This document shows, in pieces, positions 17,849-26,670 of a stretch of DNA of 64,000 nt; position 1 is the first letter of the stretch, and each line of letters begins with the position of its first letter. A program made the position numbers and the translations under genes. The stretch is taken from positions 310,001-374,000 of the forward strand of contig CAWFZT010000006.1 in assembly GCA_963820415.1 (NCBI GenBank), given 5' to 3'. Source of the DNA: CAWFZT01 sp963820415. Its GTDB lineage: Bacteria > Chloroflexota > Anaerolineae > Anaerolineales > Anaerolineaceae. The notes beneath the pieces were generated by a model. It searched no databases and was not told where the DNA came from. It saw only the letters and a program-made list of their open reading frames with translations.

Positions 17849-19408
17849 ATGTTCAAATTTAAAGGTATCCCTTTTTACCCGCTGCTACTGGCGGTTTACC
17901 CGGTGCTGGCTATGTTGGCATTTAATGATGCACAGACACAGCTCAACGTGGGTATACGACCGCTGTTGATCTGCTTGGGAGGAGCAATCATCGTCTTCGC
18001 CGTCTTGCGCCTGCTGCTGCATTCGTGGAGCCGGGCGGCGCTCTTGACTGGCCTGCTGTTGGCCTGGATTTTCATCTACGGGCACCTGTACAACCTGCTC
18101 AAACCGGTCACCGTGCTGGGGTTCGCTATGGGGCGGCATCGCATTCTTTTTCCTATCTATACCTTAATATGGCTGAGCCTGGCCTGGGGTTTGCTGCGCT
18201 CGAAAAATTCCTTTGCAAGCGCTATCCCCATCCTGAACGGAATCTCCTTAGCGTTGGTCGCCCTGGCGGTTGGACAGATCACCGTATATTCGGTCCAGAC
18301 CAAGCTGGCCCAGCTCGAACAGGGAACTATTAATCGCCAAAGCAGCCAGGTAAACACTGCCAATACCAGCCAACTGCCCGATATTTACTACATCATCCTG
18401 GATATGTACACCCGCAGCGATACCCTGCAATCCTATTTCCACTTCGACAACCAACCCTTCCTCGACAAGCTGAAAGGGATGGGATTTTACGTCGCCACGT
18501 GCGCCCGCAGCAATTACACCAGCACCGAAACCTCGCTGTCGTCTTCGCTCAACCTGGATTACCTGCAGAATCTCGGCCCCAAATTTGCCCGCGGCAGCCC
18601 AGGCTGGTCGGCCCTGCCGCCGCTGATCAAGAACAATCTGCTGCGCAAGGAGCTCGAACCGCTCGGCTACCAGTCGGTGGCTTTTCAAAACGAATATATG
18701 TGGGCGGTCTGGACGGACGCCGATATCTACCTGGTGCCCACCCCCAACGCCCAGGTCCTGCGCTCTTTGAGCCCTTTCGAAGCCATGTTCGAGCGCAGCA
18801 CGGCCGCGGCTTTCCTGGTAGACGCCCAATCGGTGTTATTCAAAGATTGGGTCAGACAGGTTAATTTCCCCTACGCAGAACACATCGACCAGGTGACCTA
18901 CTTGCTGGATAAGTTGCCAACTATCCCCTCAATCGCCGGGCCCAAGCTGGTGTTTGTGCACGTGCTGGTGCCGCACATGCCATATATCTTCAAGCCGGAT
19001 GGCTCGCTTCAAACGGATGAAAACTTCTACCGCGACGCCAATAACCCGATCAACGACGCATATTACCAGAAGGGCTACACTGACCAGATCCAATTCATCA
19101 ACCAGCGTATGCTGACCATTCTGCAGAAGATCATCAGCACGTCGCCAGTCAAACCGATCATCATCGTGCAAGGCGATCACGGGGTCAAGGATTACAACCG
19201 GGCTTCGATCCTGAACGCCTATTACCTGCCTGGAGGGGTCGAGAAGAAGTTATACCCTACTATCAGCCCGGTGAATACTTTCCGGGTTATCCTGGATAAT
19301 TATTTCGGCAAGCAATACCCTCTTTTGGACGATACCAGCTACACCACCCCGCTGGAATATTTCGATTTCACCCCGCTGCCGGAAACCTCGCCGGATTGCA
19401 TCAAGTAA
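17849..19408 (+). CDS. Membrane-bound sulfatase-like (alkaline-phosphatase fold) enzyme
   Basis: 519 residues. Four or five N-terminal membrane helices (to ~residue 155) and then an extracellular domain of the alkaline-phosphatase superfamily: DIYYIILDMYTRSDTLQ (first metal-site Asp), CARSNYTSTETSLSSSLN (nucleophile region with Thr/Ser, no Cys-x-Pro-x-Arg), FVHVLVPHMPYIF and IIVQGDHGVKDYN (metal-binding Asp-His). The layout is that of LtaS/EptA-like phospho-headgroup transferases that decorate lipids or glycans. The nucleophile and substrate cannot be fixed from sequence alone. It starts 45 bases after the patatin gene. Confidence 0.82.
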   Translation: MFKFKGIPFYPLLLAVYPVLAMLAFNDAQTQLNVGIRPLLICLGGAIIVFAVLRLLLHSWSRAALLTGLLLAWIFIYGHLYNLLKPVTVLGFAMGRHRILFPIYTLIWLSLAWGLLRSKNSFASAIPILNGISLALVALAVGQITVYSVQTKLAQLEQGTINRQSSQVNTANTSQLPDIYYIILDMYTRSDTLQSYFHFDNQPFLDKLKGMGFYVATCARSNYTSTETSLSSSLNLDYLQNLGPKFARGSPGWSALPPLIKNNLLRKELEPLGYQSVAFQNEYMWAVWTDADIYLVPTPNAQVLRSLSPFEAMFERSTAAAFLVDAQSVLFKDWVRQVNFPYAEHIDQVTYLLDKLPTIPSIAGPKLVFVHVLVPHMPYIFKPDGSLQTDENFYRDANNPINDAYYQKGYTDQIQFINQRMLTILQKIISTSPVKPIIIVQGDHGVKDYNRASILNAYYLPGGVEKKLYPTISPVNTFRVILDNYFGKQYPLLDDTSYTTPLEYFDFTPLPETSPDCIK

Positions 19409-19528
19409 AATAGCCCTCTTCGTTTGTCTTTGCAAAGAGCAATTCTTACCATACCCTTTTTCTTCAATCTCCTGAGCGACGTGGCAATCTCACCCGCTTC
19501 ACATGTCACCCTGCTATCGGAGAGATAA

Positions 19529-19597
19529 CACACCCCCGCAGGCACCTCTTCACGCTCTTCAGCGTACCCGAAGGGGTAGGTGCACCCCAGGGGTGTG
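19529..19597. other. Structured intergenic element
   Basis: Nested inverted repeats: CACACCCC (19529-19536) with GGGGTGTG (19590-19597), and GCACCT (19542-19547) with AGGTGC (19578-19583), around TACCCGAAGGGGTA. It lies in the 355-base gap between the sulfatase-like gene and the WD40 lipoprotein. I see no gene in this gap; the element may be a repeat or a transcribed hairpin. Confidence 0.4.
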
Positions 19598-19700
19598 CGC
19601 CAAGAGCGTCGGCTAAGAAGCCTCATACATGTATCTCCTTTGGGGAATGACAACCGCCTGAGATACCCGCCAAACCCGCCTGAAAAATGGGCGCTGTTAT

Positions 19701-19709
19701 TGTTATAAT
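19701..19709 (+). promoter_or_regulatory. Extended -10 promoter for the WD40 lipoprotein
   Basis: TGTTATAAT at 19701-19709 is an extended -10 (TGn then TATAAT). No good -35 is present. A start near 19716 would give a leader of ~48 bases before ATG 19764. Confidence 0.45.
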
Positions 19710-19763
19710 AAAGTCCTGGTTTTCTTCACTATCTTCCAAGAAAATTACTGGATACCTTAGCTC

Positions 19764-21767
19764 ATGCAAGTTACACATTTAAAATACTTACGAATTCTTA
19801 CCAGCCTGGTCCTGGCTGCGTGCGTGCTGTTGTCTGGCTGCGGCAGCCTGCCTATGCCGACTGCCTTCGCCACCCACCAGGCCCCCCAAATTGTGGTTCC
19901 AACCGGCACCCTTCGACCAACCGAAACCGTCACCCCCACCGAGGTGGCCTCGGTAATGCAGGGTACACCCGTCCCGCCGCCGTCTCAGCCCATTTCTGCC
20001 GCCTCTGCAGACAAGCTGAAACGCCTGGTGCGCTGGGGTAAGGGTATTCCCCAGGCGATGGCCTGGTCGAAAGACCAGGGCACGCTGCTGGTAGGCACCA
20101 CCGCCGGACTGGACTTTTTCGATGCCAGCAACCTGGCAGAAAAGAGGTTCGTTGAAACTGCCGCACCTGTACGTAGCCTGGCTTATTCACCGCAGGGTAC
20201 ACAACTAGCGATCGGCTTCCAGGACGGCAGCATCGAGATCTGGGATGAAACCTATACCACCCTGGCCAAGCACCTCGTAGTGAGTGGACAGCCGGTTATT
20301 GCGCTGGCTTTTTCGCAGGACGGCAACCGGCTGGCGGCCAGCCTGTGGAACAATATCATCATGCAGGTAGAAATTGCGCATATTAACAAAGTAAAACCAC
20401 AAGTCAATTCAGGAAAGGAAATCCACGGCTTCACCAGGCCCGTAACGAGCATGATTTATAACAGCGATCGTACTTTGCTGTACACTTTTCAACAGGGCCT
20501 ACCGGTCAAAATAATATTTACCAGCAACGCAAGGGTGAATAAACAACTCAACGTCAACGCCGACAGCTCCGGGAGTCCTCCGCTGAACGCGGCCTTTTCG
20601 GCCGACTTGAACTGGTTCGTCGCCAACTACGGTTCATCCATCCACATCCAACGCCTGTCGGACGGTGTTACCACCAACACACTCGGGCCGTTCACCAATT
20701 CGATATCGGCTGTGGCTTTTTCATCCGATAGCGTTTTGCTGGCGGCTGCTTCGAATTCCACCATCTACGTCTGGCAGACTGCCAACTACACACAGGTAAA
20801 GAGTTTCGCCATTCCTAATACGAGCGAACCGGTGTATTTCTTGACCTTTTCCTCGGACGGGAAATCCCTGGCTGCCTTCAGTAACACGCTGCGGGTTTGG
20901 CAAATGGATGCGGATAAACCCACCGAAGCCACAGCCGCTGGCCTGATCACCGGCTACCGCGGCGCCTTCAGTTTCACTTCAGACAGTTTTGGAGTGATAC
21001 TGGCGCAGCTCGACGGTTCTGTGCGCCAGTACGGCATGCCGGATGGCGCTTTGCAGTCGTCGTTGAACCTGCCCGACGTGAAAAGTAAGGGCATGGCTTT
21101 TTCTCCCGACCGCAGCATGGTAGCCGCGATTTCTGGCAATAAGGCATACGTGTGGAAAACCTCGGATGGCAAACAGGTGGCAGAAATGGACGGGCAGCGC
21201 GCCATGAACGGCGGCCTGGCCTTTTCCCCGGACAGCAAATACCTGGCCGCGCCGGGCCTGGACAAAACCATCGTCGTTTGGCGTATGTCTGACCATACCA
21301 TCCTGGGCACCGTCCCATGCCCGGATGTGGCCTGGAACGTGGCCTTTTCTCCGGATGGGGCGTTGCTTGCGGCAATAACGAGCGGGGTTATATCGATTTT
21401 CCAGCTCTCAGACGGCAAGCTGCGCTACCAGGTGAACGGTTATTCGCTGGCATTTTCGGCGGATGGCAAGACCCTGGCGGTAGCGTATGGCAATTATGAC
21501 AGCGCCAGGATCACTCTCTACAACTCTGCCGATGGAAAAGCGGAAAAAGAAATCGACTCGGACGGAGGTTCGCTGGCTTTCTCACCGGACGGCAAGCTGT
21601 TGGCGGTGGGCGGAAGCTCTCTGCTGCTTTTGCAAACTTCGGACGGCAAACTCGTGAGATCACTGGAAAACCTGGCGCCCTTCGGCCCGCTGGTATTTTC
21701 GCCGGACGGCAAACTGCTCGGCGCCGCTGGATGGGACGGGCGGGTTTTCCTGTGGGGTGAAGAATAG
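19764..21767 (+). CDS. WD40-repeat lipoprotein
   Basis: 667 residues. Signal peptide with lipobox LLSGC (Cys ~29), a Thr/Pro/Glu linker, then WD40-type blades across residues ~95-665; about a dozen copies of the phrase LAFSPDGKLLAV or close variants are visible (for example LAFSQDGNRLAAS, VAFSSDSVLLAAA, LTFSSDGKSLAAF, MAFSPDRSMVAAI, LAFSPDSKYLAAP). Two beta-propellers on the outer face of the membrane are likely, used for protein binding. No enzymatic domain is fused. It is followed by the convergent GNAT gene 17 bases on. Confidence 0.88.
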   Translation: MQVTHLKYLRILTSLVLAACVLLSGCGSLPMPTAFATHQAPQIVVPTGTLRPTETVTPTEVASVMQGTPVPPPSQPISAASADKLKRLVRWGKGIPQAMAWSKDQGTLLVGTTAGLDFFDASNLAEKRFVETAAPVRSLAYSPQGTQLAIGFQDGSIEIWDETYTTLAKHLVVSGQPVIALAFSQDGNRLAASLWNNIIMQVEIAHINKVKPQVNSGKEIHGFTRPVTSMIYNSDRTLLYTFQQGLPVKIIFTSNARVNKQLNVNADSSGSPPLNAAFSADLNWFVANYGSSIHIQRLSDGVTTNTLGPFTNSISAVAFSSDSVLLAAASNSTIYVWQTANYTQVKSFAIPNTSEPVYFLTFSSDGKSLAAFSNTLRVWQMDADKPTEATAAGLITGYRGAFSFTSDSFGVILAQLDGSVRQYGMPDGALQSSLNLPDVKSKGMAFSPDRSMVAAISGNKAYVWKTSDGKQVAEMDGQRAMNGGLAFSPDSKYLAAPGLDKTIVVWRMSDHTILGTVPCPDVAWNVAFSPDGALLAAITSGVISIFQLSDGKLRYQVNGYSLAFSADGKTLAVAYGNYDSARITLYNSADGKAEKEIDSDGGSLAFSPDGKLLAVGGSSLLLLQTSDGKLVRSLENLAPFGPLVFSPDGKLLGAAGWDGRVFLWGEE

Positions 21768-21784
21768 TTAGTTGTGGTTAATCC

Positions 21785-22801
21785 CTACGCCCGCTCGACA
21801 GTCGCGCGCATGACGAAGCGGTCGACGGCGCCAAAACGATATTTGTATTCCTCATCGCCGCGCATGAAATCAAACTCGGAGAAATGCTGCTCGTTGGCCC
21901 AGCGCAGCAGATAGCCCAGCAGCACCCAACCGGGGGAAAGGTCGACGAAGCGAAAATCGATGCCGGAGTTGTAGACCCAGATACGGTTGAGGTAGTCGAA
22001 ACTCAAGTAGCCGGCGGCTTTTACCCCGCCGATTTCAAGGAAGGCCAGGTTAAGGCAGCCGCGCTCGTAAGCGCAACGCGCCGTCAGGCGCATGTGGTCA
22101 CGCATGGCAGCGGTCAGGAAGCGCCTTTTATCGGCGTCCTGGGCCATCAGGCCGATGAATGCTTCGAGCTCGTTTTCGAGAGACAGGCTGTCGTCGACCA
22201 CGTACCAGCGCACCGGCAGGCCGTTCTCTTCCAGGCGGCGCATCTTGCGGCGGATTTCGTGACGCTGCTTTTTGTCAATTCCCGCCAGGTAGGTATCCCA
22301 ATTGCCGGGTAAGGGGATATAGGGCGAATGCTGCAGCCGCTCGGCCCGGTAAGCCCAACCATTTTCCCTGGCAGCCGCCTCCAGGGCGGGCAAAGTCGAT
22401 GAGCTTTCCAGTAAGTTGTAAAAATCCAGCGCCTGCCAGGCGGGGATGGGCGCCTGGGCCAGGAAGGGCAGCAGTCCGGAAAGAAAGGCCGGGCGGTCTG
22501 CGGGGCGGGCGACCACGTCCAGGTAATCTGAAATTTCGATGGCGCCCAACGGCAAGAGCGCCGGGCGGCCCCGGTGGTTGGAGACGTGGAAAAGCGGGGC
22601 AATCCCGACCAGGCGTCCCTCCTGGCGGGCGGTAACCAATACCAGATCGATTTGCGGCCATTCGCCGCCGCCACGCGTCTGCCACCAGGCGCTCAGATAT
22701 TCGTGGCGCAAGAAGGGCACGTGGGGTACGCTTTGGTCGAGCAGGTGATTCCACTCAGCCTCGAGTTCTTCAGGGAAAGAAGTGTAAAGCTTAAAATCCA
22801 T
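21785..22801 (-). CDS. GNAT-fold acyltransferase (BioF2-like/FemAB-type)
   Basis: 338 residues. The N-terminal half (WNHLLDQSVPHVPFLRHEYL, LVTARQEGRLVGIAPLF) and the C-terminal half (LNLAFLEIGGVKAAGYLSFDYLNRIWVYNSGIDFRF, SEFDFMRGDEEYKYRFG) fit the acetyltransferase family often called BioF2-like. A conserved KKQRHEIRRKMRRLEE segment lies between. Such proteins add amino-acyl or acyl groups in envelope polysaccharide or peptidoglycan pathways. The gene stands alone between two convergent or spaced units. Confidence 0.8.
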   Translation of the reverse strand: MDFKLYTSFPEELEAEWNHLLDQSVPHVPFLRHEYLSAWWQTRGGGEWPQIDLVLVTARQEGRLVGIAPLFHVSNHRGRPALLPLGAIEISDYLDVVARPADRPAFLSGLLPFLAQAPIPAWQALDFYNLLESSSTLPALEAAARENGWAYRAERLQHSPYIPLPGNWDTYLAGIDKKQRHEIRRKMRRLEENGLPVRWYVVDDSLSLENELEAFIGLMAQDADKRRFLTAAMRDHMRLTARCAYERGCLNLAFLEIGGVKAAGYLSFDYLNRIWVYNSGIDFRFVDLSPGWVLLGYLLRWANEQHFSEFDFMRGDEEYKYRFGAVDRFVMRATVERA

Positions 22802-22841
22802 GCAGAGTATTATATCCGAAAAAAGACAATAGTTATCTGAA

Positions 22842-23837
22842 TTAAATCCCAGGCAGGATCATCACCTTCATCACCCGCTCGCGGCCCTGCTCGATCAGCT
22901 CCATGCCGTGCTGAAATTCTTCCAGCGGCAGCCGGTGAGAGATCAGGCCGGCCACGTCCACCTGGCCCGAGTGCAGCAGCGCCACCGCCTGGTAAGAATT
23001 GCGCACGGAAGTGAAAGACGACAGAATGGTCAGTGCCTTGTGGAAAACCTGGAAAGCCTCAAACTCGATCTTTTTACCGGAAGGGGGCACGCCGAAAAGC
23101 AGCACAGTGCCGCCCGGGCGGGCAAAATCGATCGTGCGCGACATGAGTGGGATGGAACCGGTGGCGTCGATGACCACATCGTAAGCCTCGGCCTCCAGGT
23201 CGACCAGGTCAGTCAGCACTCGGTCGGCGCCATAAGTGGCAGCCGTCTCGGCCCGGGCAGGCTGGCGTTCCACAACAGTGATCTCAGCCGCGCCCTGCAG
23301 GCGGGCCACCTGCTGCAGCAAGAGGCCAATCGGGCCGGCTCCCAGCAGGGCTACCCGGTCGCCCATGCGGATGCGGGCGCGCTGGCTGCCGTGCAGTACG
23401 CAGGAAAGCGGTTCGACGAAGGCGCCCTGCTCGAAAGGCAGGTCGCCGATGGAAAACACAGCATTTTCCGGTGCCAGCACGTACTGCGCCATGCCGCCCG
23501 GGCGAGTCACACCCACGGCCGTCCAGTTCAGGCAGAAGTTCTGGCGGTTGTTGAGACAGTTGACGCAGTTGTTGCAGGCGATGTTGGGCTCCACAGCGAC
23601 CCGGTCGCCGGGATGGTAGCGGGTAACCGCTGCGCCAGTCTGCTCGACCACCCCGGAGAACTCATGCCCGGGGACGCATGGATAACCGCCCAGGAATTCG
23701 CCGTGGAAAATATGGATATCGGTGCCGCAAATGCCGGAAGCCTGCACGCAGATGAGCACTTCGTCCGTCCCCGGCTGCGGGATGGGGACGTCGATAAGCG
23801 AAAGGTGGTTGGGTTGGGAGATTTGGATTGATTTCAT
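22842..23837 (-). CDS. Zinc-dependent medium-chain alcohol/sorbitol-type dehydrogenase
   Basis: 331 residues from ATG 23837 (MKSIQISQPNHLSLIDVP); the longer frame to 24110 runs antisense through the divergent gene. Catalytic zinc: C in ASGICGTDIHIFHGE, H-E in GHEFSGVV and E in AFVEPLSC. Structural zinc loop: CNNCVNCLNNRQNFC (four Cys). NAD(P) fold: ALLGAGPIGLLLQQ. The family (threonine/sorbitol dehydrogenase-like) oxidises secondary alcohols of sugars or amino acids; the substrate is not determinable. Its -10 box lies so close to the ATG that the mRNA may be leaderless. Confidence 0.92.
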   Translation of the reverse strand: MKSIQISQPNHLSLIDVPIPQPGTDEVLICVQASGICGTDIHIFHGEFLGGYPCVPGHEFSGVVEQTGAAVTRYHPGDRVAVEPNIACNNCVNCLNNRQNFCLNWTAVGVTRPGGMAQYVLAPENAVFSIGDLPFEQGAFVEPLSCVLHGSQRARIRMGDRVALLGAGPIGLLLQQVARLQGAAEITVVERQPARAETAATYGADRVLTDLVDLEAEAYDVVIDATGSIPLMSRTIDFARPGGTVLLFGVPPSGKKIEFEAFQVFHKALTILSSFTSVRNSYQAVALLHSGQVDVAGLISHRLPLEEFQHGMELIEQGRERVMKVMILPGI

Positions 23838-23843
23838 GGGAAA

Positions 23844-23865
23844 ATTATACTCCACGGAGTAAAAT
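23844..23865. promoter_or_regulatory. Divergent promoter region with a 14-bp operator-like palindrome
   Basis: TACTCC-AC-GGAGTA (23848-23861) is a near-perfect palindrome in the 37-base gap between divergent genes. On the minus strand it overlaps TATAAT (23844-23849), 6 bases before the dehydrogenase ATG. On the plus strand TAAAAT (23860-23865) lies 9 bases before the DUF92 ATG. A repressor bound here would control both genes. No regulator gene is adjacent. Confidence 0.4.
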
Positions 23866-23874
23866 ATATGCGTT

Positions 23875-25215
23875 ATGCTGCTGCAAATTTTACTCGGTTT
23901 TGGGCTGGCGTTGCTGGTATCCCTGGCAGCCTGGCGCGCCCGGGCGCTCACACCTGGAGGGGCGGCGGCCGCCCTGATTTTGGGCACGCTGGTATTCGGC
24001 CTGGGCGGGCTGGCCTGGGCAGTCCTGCTGCTGGGCTTTTTTATCTCCTCCAGCGTCTTGAGCCGGACTTTTCGCCGGCGTAAGGCCACCCTGGACGAGA
24101 ATTTTTCCAAGGGCAGTCAGCGCGACGCTGGGCAGGTGCTGGCTAACGGCGGCGTGGCCGGCCTGTTTACCTTATTACACCTTCTTTTCCCGCTTTCCGG
24201 GCTGCCATTTTTGGCCTTTGCCGGGACGCTGGCGGCGGTCAACGCTGACACCTGGGCAACCGAGCTGGGCGTGTTGAGCCGCCGCCCGCCGCGCCTGATT
24301 TCCACCGGGAAAGTCGTCGAGCGGGGCGCCTCGGGTGGGATCAGCCTGGCCGGCCTGCTGGCTGCGTTGGGCGGAGCGGTTTTGATTGCCGGATTGGCGA
24401 CTCTGCCGGCCTTGCCGGCTCCGGCGGATACTGGCACAGCCAGCAGCCCTGGGGGGGTGTTCATTATTCTGGGCGTGGTGACGCTGGCCGGGCTGGTGGG
24501 CAGCCTGGTCGATTCTCTGCTGGGCGCTACCCTACAGGTCATCTATACCTGCCCAACCTGCGCCAAGGAAACCGAGCGCCATCCCATCCATACCTGCGGG
24601 ACTGCCACCGTTTATAAACGCGGCTGGCGCTGGCTGAATAACGATTGGGTCAACGCGGCCTGCTCCATGGCAGGCGCTGGGTTGGCGCTGGCCGCCAGCC
24701 CTCTTTTTTTCGGACAATTGGGGCCCACTGCCCCTACAAAGGAGAGTGTTATGGCAGCTTTTCCCTTTTCCAGCCCTGCTTTTACGCAGGGCAGTCTGAT
24801 TCCGAAGCAATTTACCTGCGATGGGGCAAATATTTCCCCGGCGCTCAACTGGAGCGGCCTACCGCCTGGCACGCTCAGCCTGGCGTTGATCACCGACGAC
24901 CCGGACGCGCCGGGCGGAGTGTTCACGCATTGGGTGCTCTACAATATGTCGCCCACTTTGACCGGGCTTCCTGAAGCCGTGACGAAAATCACCCAGGCGC
25001 CGGGGATTGGCACACATGGCAACAACAGCTTCAGCCGTCCCGGTTACGGCGGGCCCTGCCCGCCGCGCGGCGCCCCACACCGCTACTATTTCACCCTGTA
25101 TGCGCTGGACCTACCGCCTGACTTGCCGCCCGGGCTTACCTCCACCAGGCTGCAAAGCGTCATGTATGGTCACATCCTGGCGGAAGGCCAGTGGATGGGC
25201 AAGTACCAGAGGTAG
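23875..25215 (+). CDS. DUF92-family membrane protein fused to a YbhB/YbcL-type PEBP domain
   Basis: 446 residues. Residues 1-285 are a DUF92/phytyl-phosphate-kinase-like protein: several helices, TFRRRKATLDENFSKGSQRD, GTLAAVNADTWATELG, LISTGKVVERGASGG, and a zinc-finger-like CPTCAKETERHPIHTCG. Residues 293-446 are a phosphatidylethanolamine-binding-like domain: FTCDGANISPALNWSGLP, LITDDPDAPGGVFTHWVLYN, GPCPPRGAPHRYYF. The two are in one frame with no stop between them. However, ATG 24751 is preceded by a strong SD (AAAGGAG), so the PEBP part may also be, or originally was, a separate protein. Few DUF92 proteins carry such a tail. Confidence 0.8.
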   Translation: MLLQILLGFGLALLVSLAAWRARALTPGGAAAALILGTLVFGLGGLAWAVLLLGFFISSSVLSRTFRRRKATLDENFSKGSQRDAGQVLANGGVAGLFTLLHLLFPLSGLPFLAFAGTLAAVNADTWATELGVLSRRPPRLISTGKVVERGASGGISLAGLLAALGGAVLIAGLATLPALPAPADTGTASSPGGVFIILGVVTLAGLVGSLVDSLLGATLQVIYTCPTCAKETERHPIHTCGTATVYKRGWRWLNNDWVNAACSMAGAGLALAASPLFFGQLGPTAPTKESVMAAFPFSSPAFTQGSLIPKQFTCDGANISPALNWSGLPPGTLSLALITDDPDAPGGVFTHWVLYNMSPTLTGLPEAVTKITQAPGIGTHGNNSFSRPGYGGPCPPRGAPHRYYFTLYALDLPPDLPPGLTSTRLQSVMYGHILAEGQWMGKYQR

Positions 25216-25268
25216 GGGCTGTAGGATGTGGACAGCAGGTAGCGGGTGATGGTCAGAGTGAGTAGCTC

Positions 25269-25350
25269 TTAGCGATTCCCCCAGAAGGGAGCCAGCCGGG
25301 CGTATTCACGCGCCAGGAACTCTTTGTATTGCTTAATATATCGATAATAA
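25269..25350 (-). pseudogene. C-terminal fragment of an unidentified protein
   Basis: On the minus strand, a frame ending at TAA 25269-25271 encodes YIKQYKEFLAREYARLAPFW then GNR, which has good codon use but no start; upstream it runs into the opposite-strand permease fragment at an AT-rich junction (about 25340-25362). It looks like the tail of a truncated gene. I do not recognise the family. Confidence 0.35.
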
Positions 25351-25362
25351 TAAATTTTTAGG

Positions 25363-25758
25363 CTCGTAATCTATGGCATCCCGATCACAACCCTGATCTT
25401 CCGCAACTATTATGCAGGGATTGGGACTGAAATCCTTGAAGCAGGCCGGATGGATGGCGCCAGCCTGCTAGGCTTATACCGGTATATCATGTTTCCACTC
25501 TCTGCGCCGAGCTTCGCCGTAGTTATCATCTGGCAGTTCACCCAGGCCTGGAATGAATTCCTGTTCGCAGTGATCTTAACCAACCAATCCCACTGGCCGG
25601 TGACGGTGGCGTTGAATAACCTGGCAGGCAGCCAGTCGGTGCAGTGGAACGTCTTGATGGCAGCTACTTTCCTGGCCGCCATGCCAACCTTGCTGGTCTA
25701 TATCTTCCTGGGACGCTTTTTCTTGCGCGGCTTGATGGCCGGCGCACTGAAGAGCTGA
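25363..25758 (+). pseudogene. 5'-truncated sugar ABC transporter permease (CUT1, MalG-like)
   Basis: Bases 25363-25758 are one open frame of 131 residues ending in TGA but lacking the N-terminal half and a start. It contains LVIYGIPITTLIFRNYYAGI, the EAA loop EAGRMDGASLLGLYRYIMFP, and the typical C-terminus WNEFLFAVIL, PVTVALNNLAG and RFFLRGLMAGALKS. Full MalG-type permeases have ~280 residues, so this is the last half only. The break falls at an AT-rich point that also truncates a minus-strand gene, which indicates a deletion joining two genes. Confidence 0.85.
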
Positions 25759-25770
25759 TCCCAGAGCCGC

Positions 25771-26670
25771 TTATAGCCCCAGCGCTTTGACCATAGCGCG
25801 CACGCCATCCAGCGTGGGCAAGAATTTAACGCCGGTGTAGAGCTGCCAGGTCTCGGTGTGCGTGACGGTCTGGTCCGGCTGCATTACCAGCAGCGCGCCG
25901 AGCGTCTCCAGCTCGATGAACCGGTCGTTGCAATAGACCTCGGTGTCACAGCTGGAGTCCGGGTGGGGCAGGTCGGGAAGGTGGGTGAAGCGCTTGACAA
26001 AAAGCACTTCGCCAACCAGGTAGGCCAGCCAGCCCTGTGGGTTGGGCACGCCAATCTTGCAAGGCGGCAAACGACTGGCGGCTTCCAGAAGGATAAAGTC
26101 GTCGCCCAGGTGCAGGCGCGGGTCCTGCAGGCGGGTATAGTTCCATACGGTCATGGTCCGGTCCGGCAAGAGCTGCGGGGCGGGCACGCTGGCCTGCTGC
26201 GGGAGGATGGCCAGGCCACCCAGCTTGAGCTGGGTGATGGCCCACGGGGCGCACTCGACCGGCCATAATCCAGCGTTGGTCAGGCTGTGCTGGATGGTGA
26301 GCAGCGGAGCGTCGGGAGCCAGATGGAGCTGCATGGCTTTTTGCAGCCCGGAGCCGGCCTCAACCGGTTGGGTGAGACGCACGCTGCCATCCTGGAGATG
26401 TTCGACCTGCAGGCCTTCATTATCCGGGAGGTAAGAGCGTGGCATACTTTCTGGCGAGTGCCACAAGCGGTGCCCGCCGAAGAAATGGTACTCCCCGTAG
26501 GGAGTAGCCTGGGTCATGTCGGGCAGCTCGGCCAGCAGGTTCTGGTCCGATCCAGCCGGCAGCAGGCGCACCAGTCGCGGCCCGGCCTGGGCCAGATAAT
26601 CAACAGCCAGGAAGCGGTTTTCAAGACGGTGGGTGGGATGGGTGTAGTAGTCCATGAGGGTTTCTTTCAC
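25771..26670 (-). CDS. DUF4380 domain protein (aldose-epimerase-like fold)
   Basis: 299 residues. The start is GTG 26670, overlapping the upstream stop, or ATG 26655 (MDYYTHPTHRLENRF). Typical family phrases: FFGGHRLWHSPESMP, MQLHLAPDAPLLTIQHSLTN, ECAPWAITQLKLGG and CDTEVYCNDRFIELETLG. DUF4380 proteins resemble galactose mutarotases (beta-sandwich sugar binding) and usually sit in carbohydrate operons. Here it is translationally coupled to a solute-binding protein gene, which supports a sugar-processing or sensing role. Confidence 0.8.
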   Translation of the reverse strand: MKETLMDYYTHPTHRLENRFLAVDYLAQAGPRLVRLLPAGSDQNLLAELPDMTQATPYGEYHFFGGHRLWHSPESMPRSYLPDNEGLQVEHLQDGSVRLTQPVEAGSGLQKAMQLHLAPDAPLLTIQHSLTNAGLWPVECAPWAITQLKLGGLAILPQQASVPAPQLLPDRTMTVWNYTRLQDPRLHLGDDFILLEAASRLPPCKIGVPNPQGWLAYLVGEVLFVKRFTHLPDLPHPDSSCDTEVYCNDRFIELETLGALLVMQPDQTVTHTETWQLYTGVKFLPTLDGVRAMVKALGL

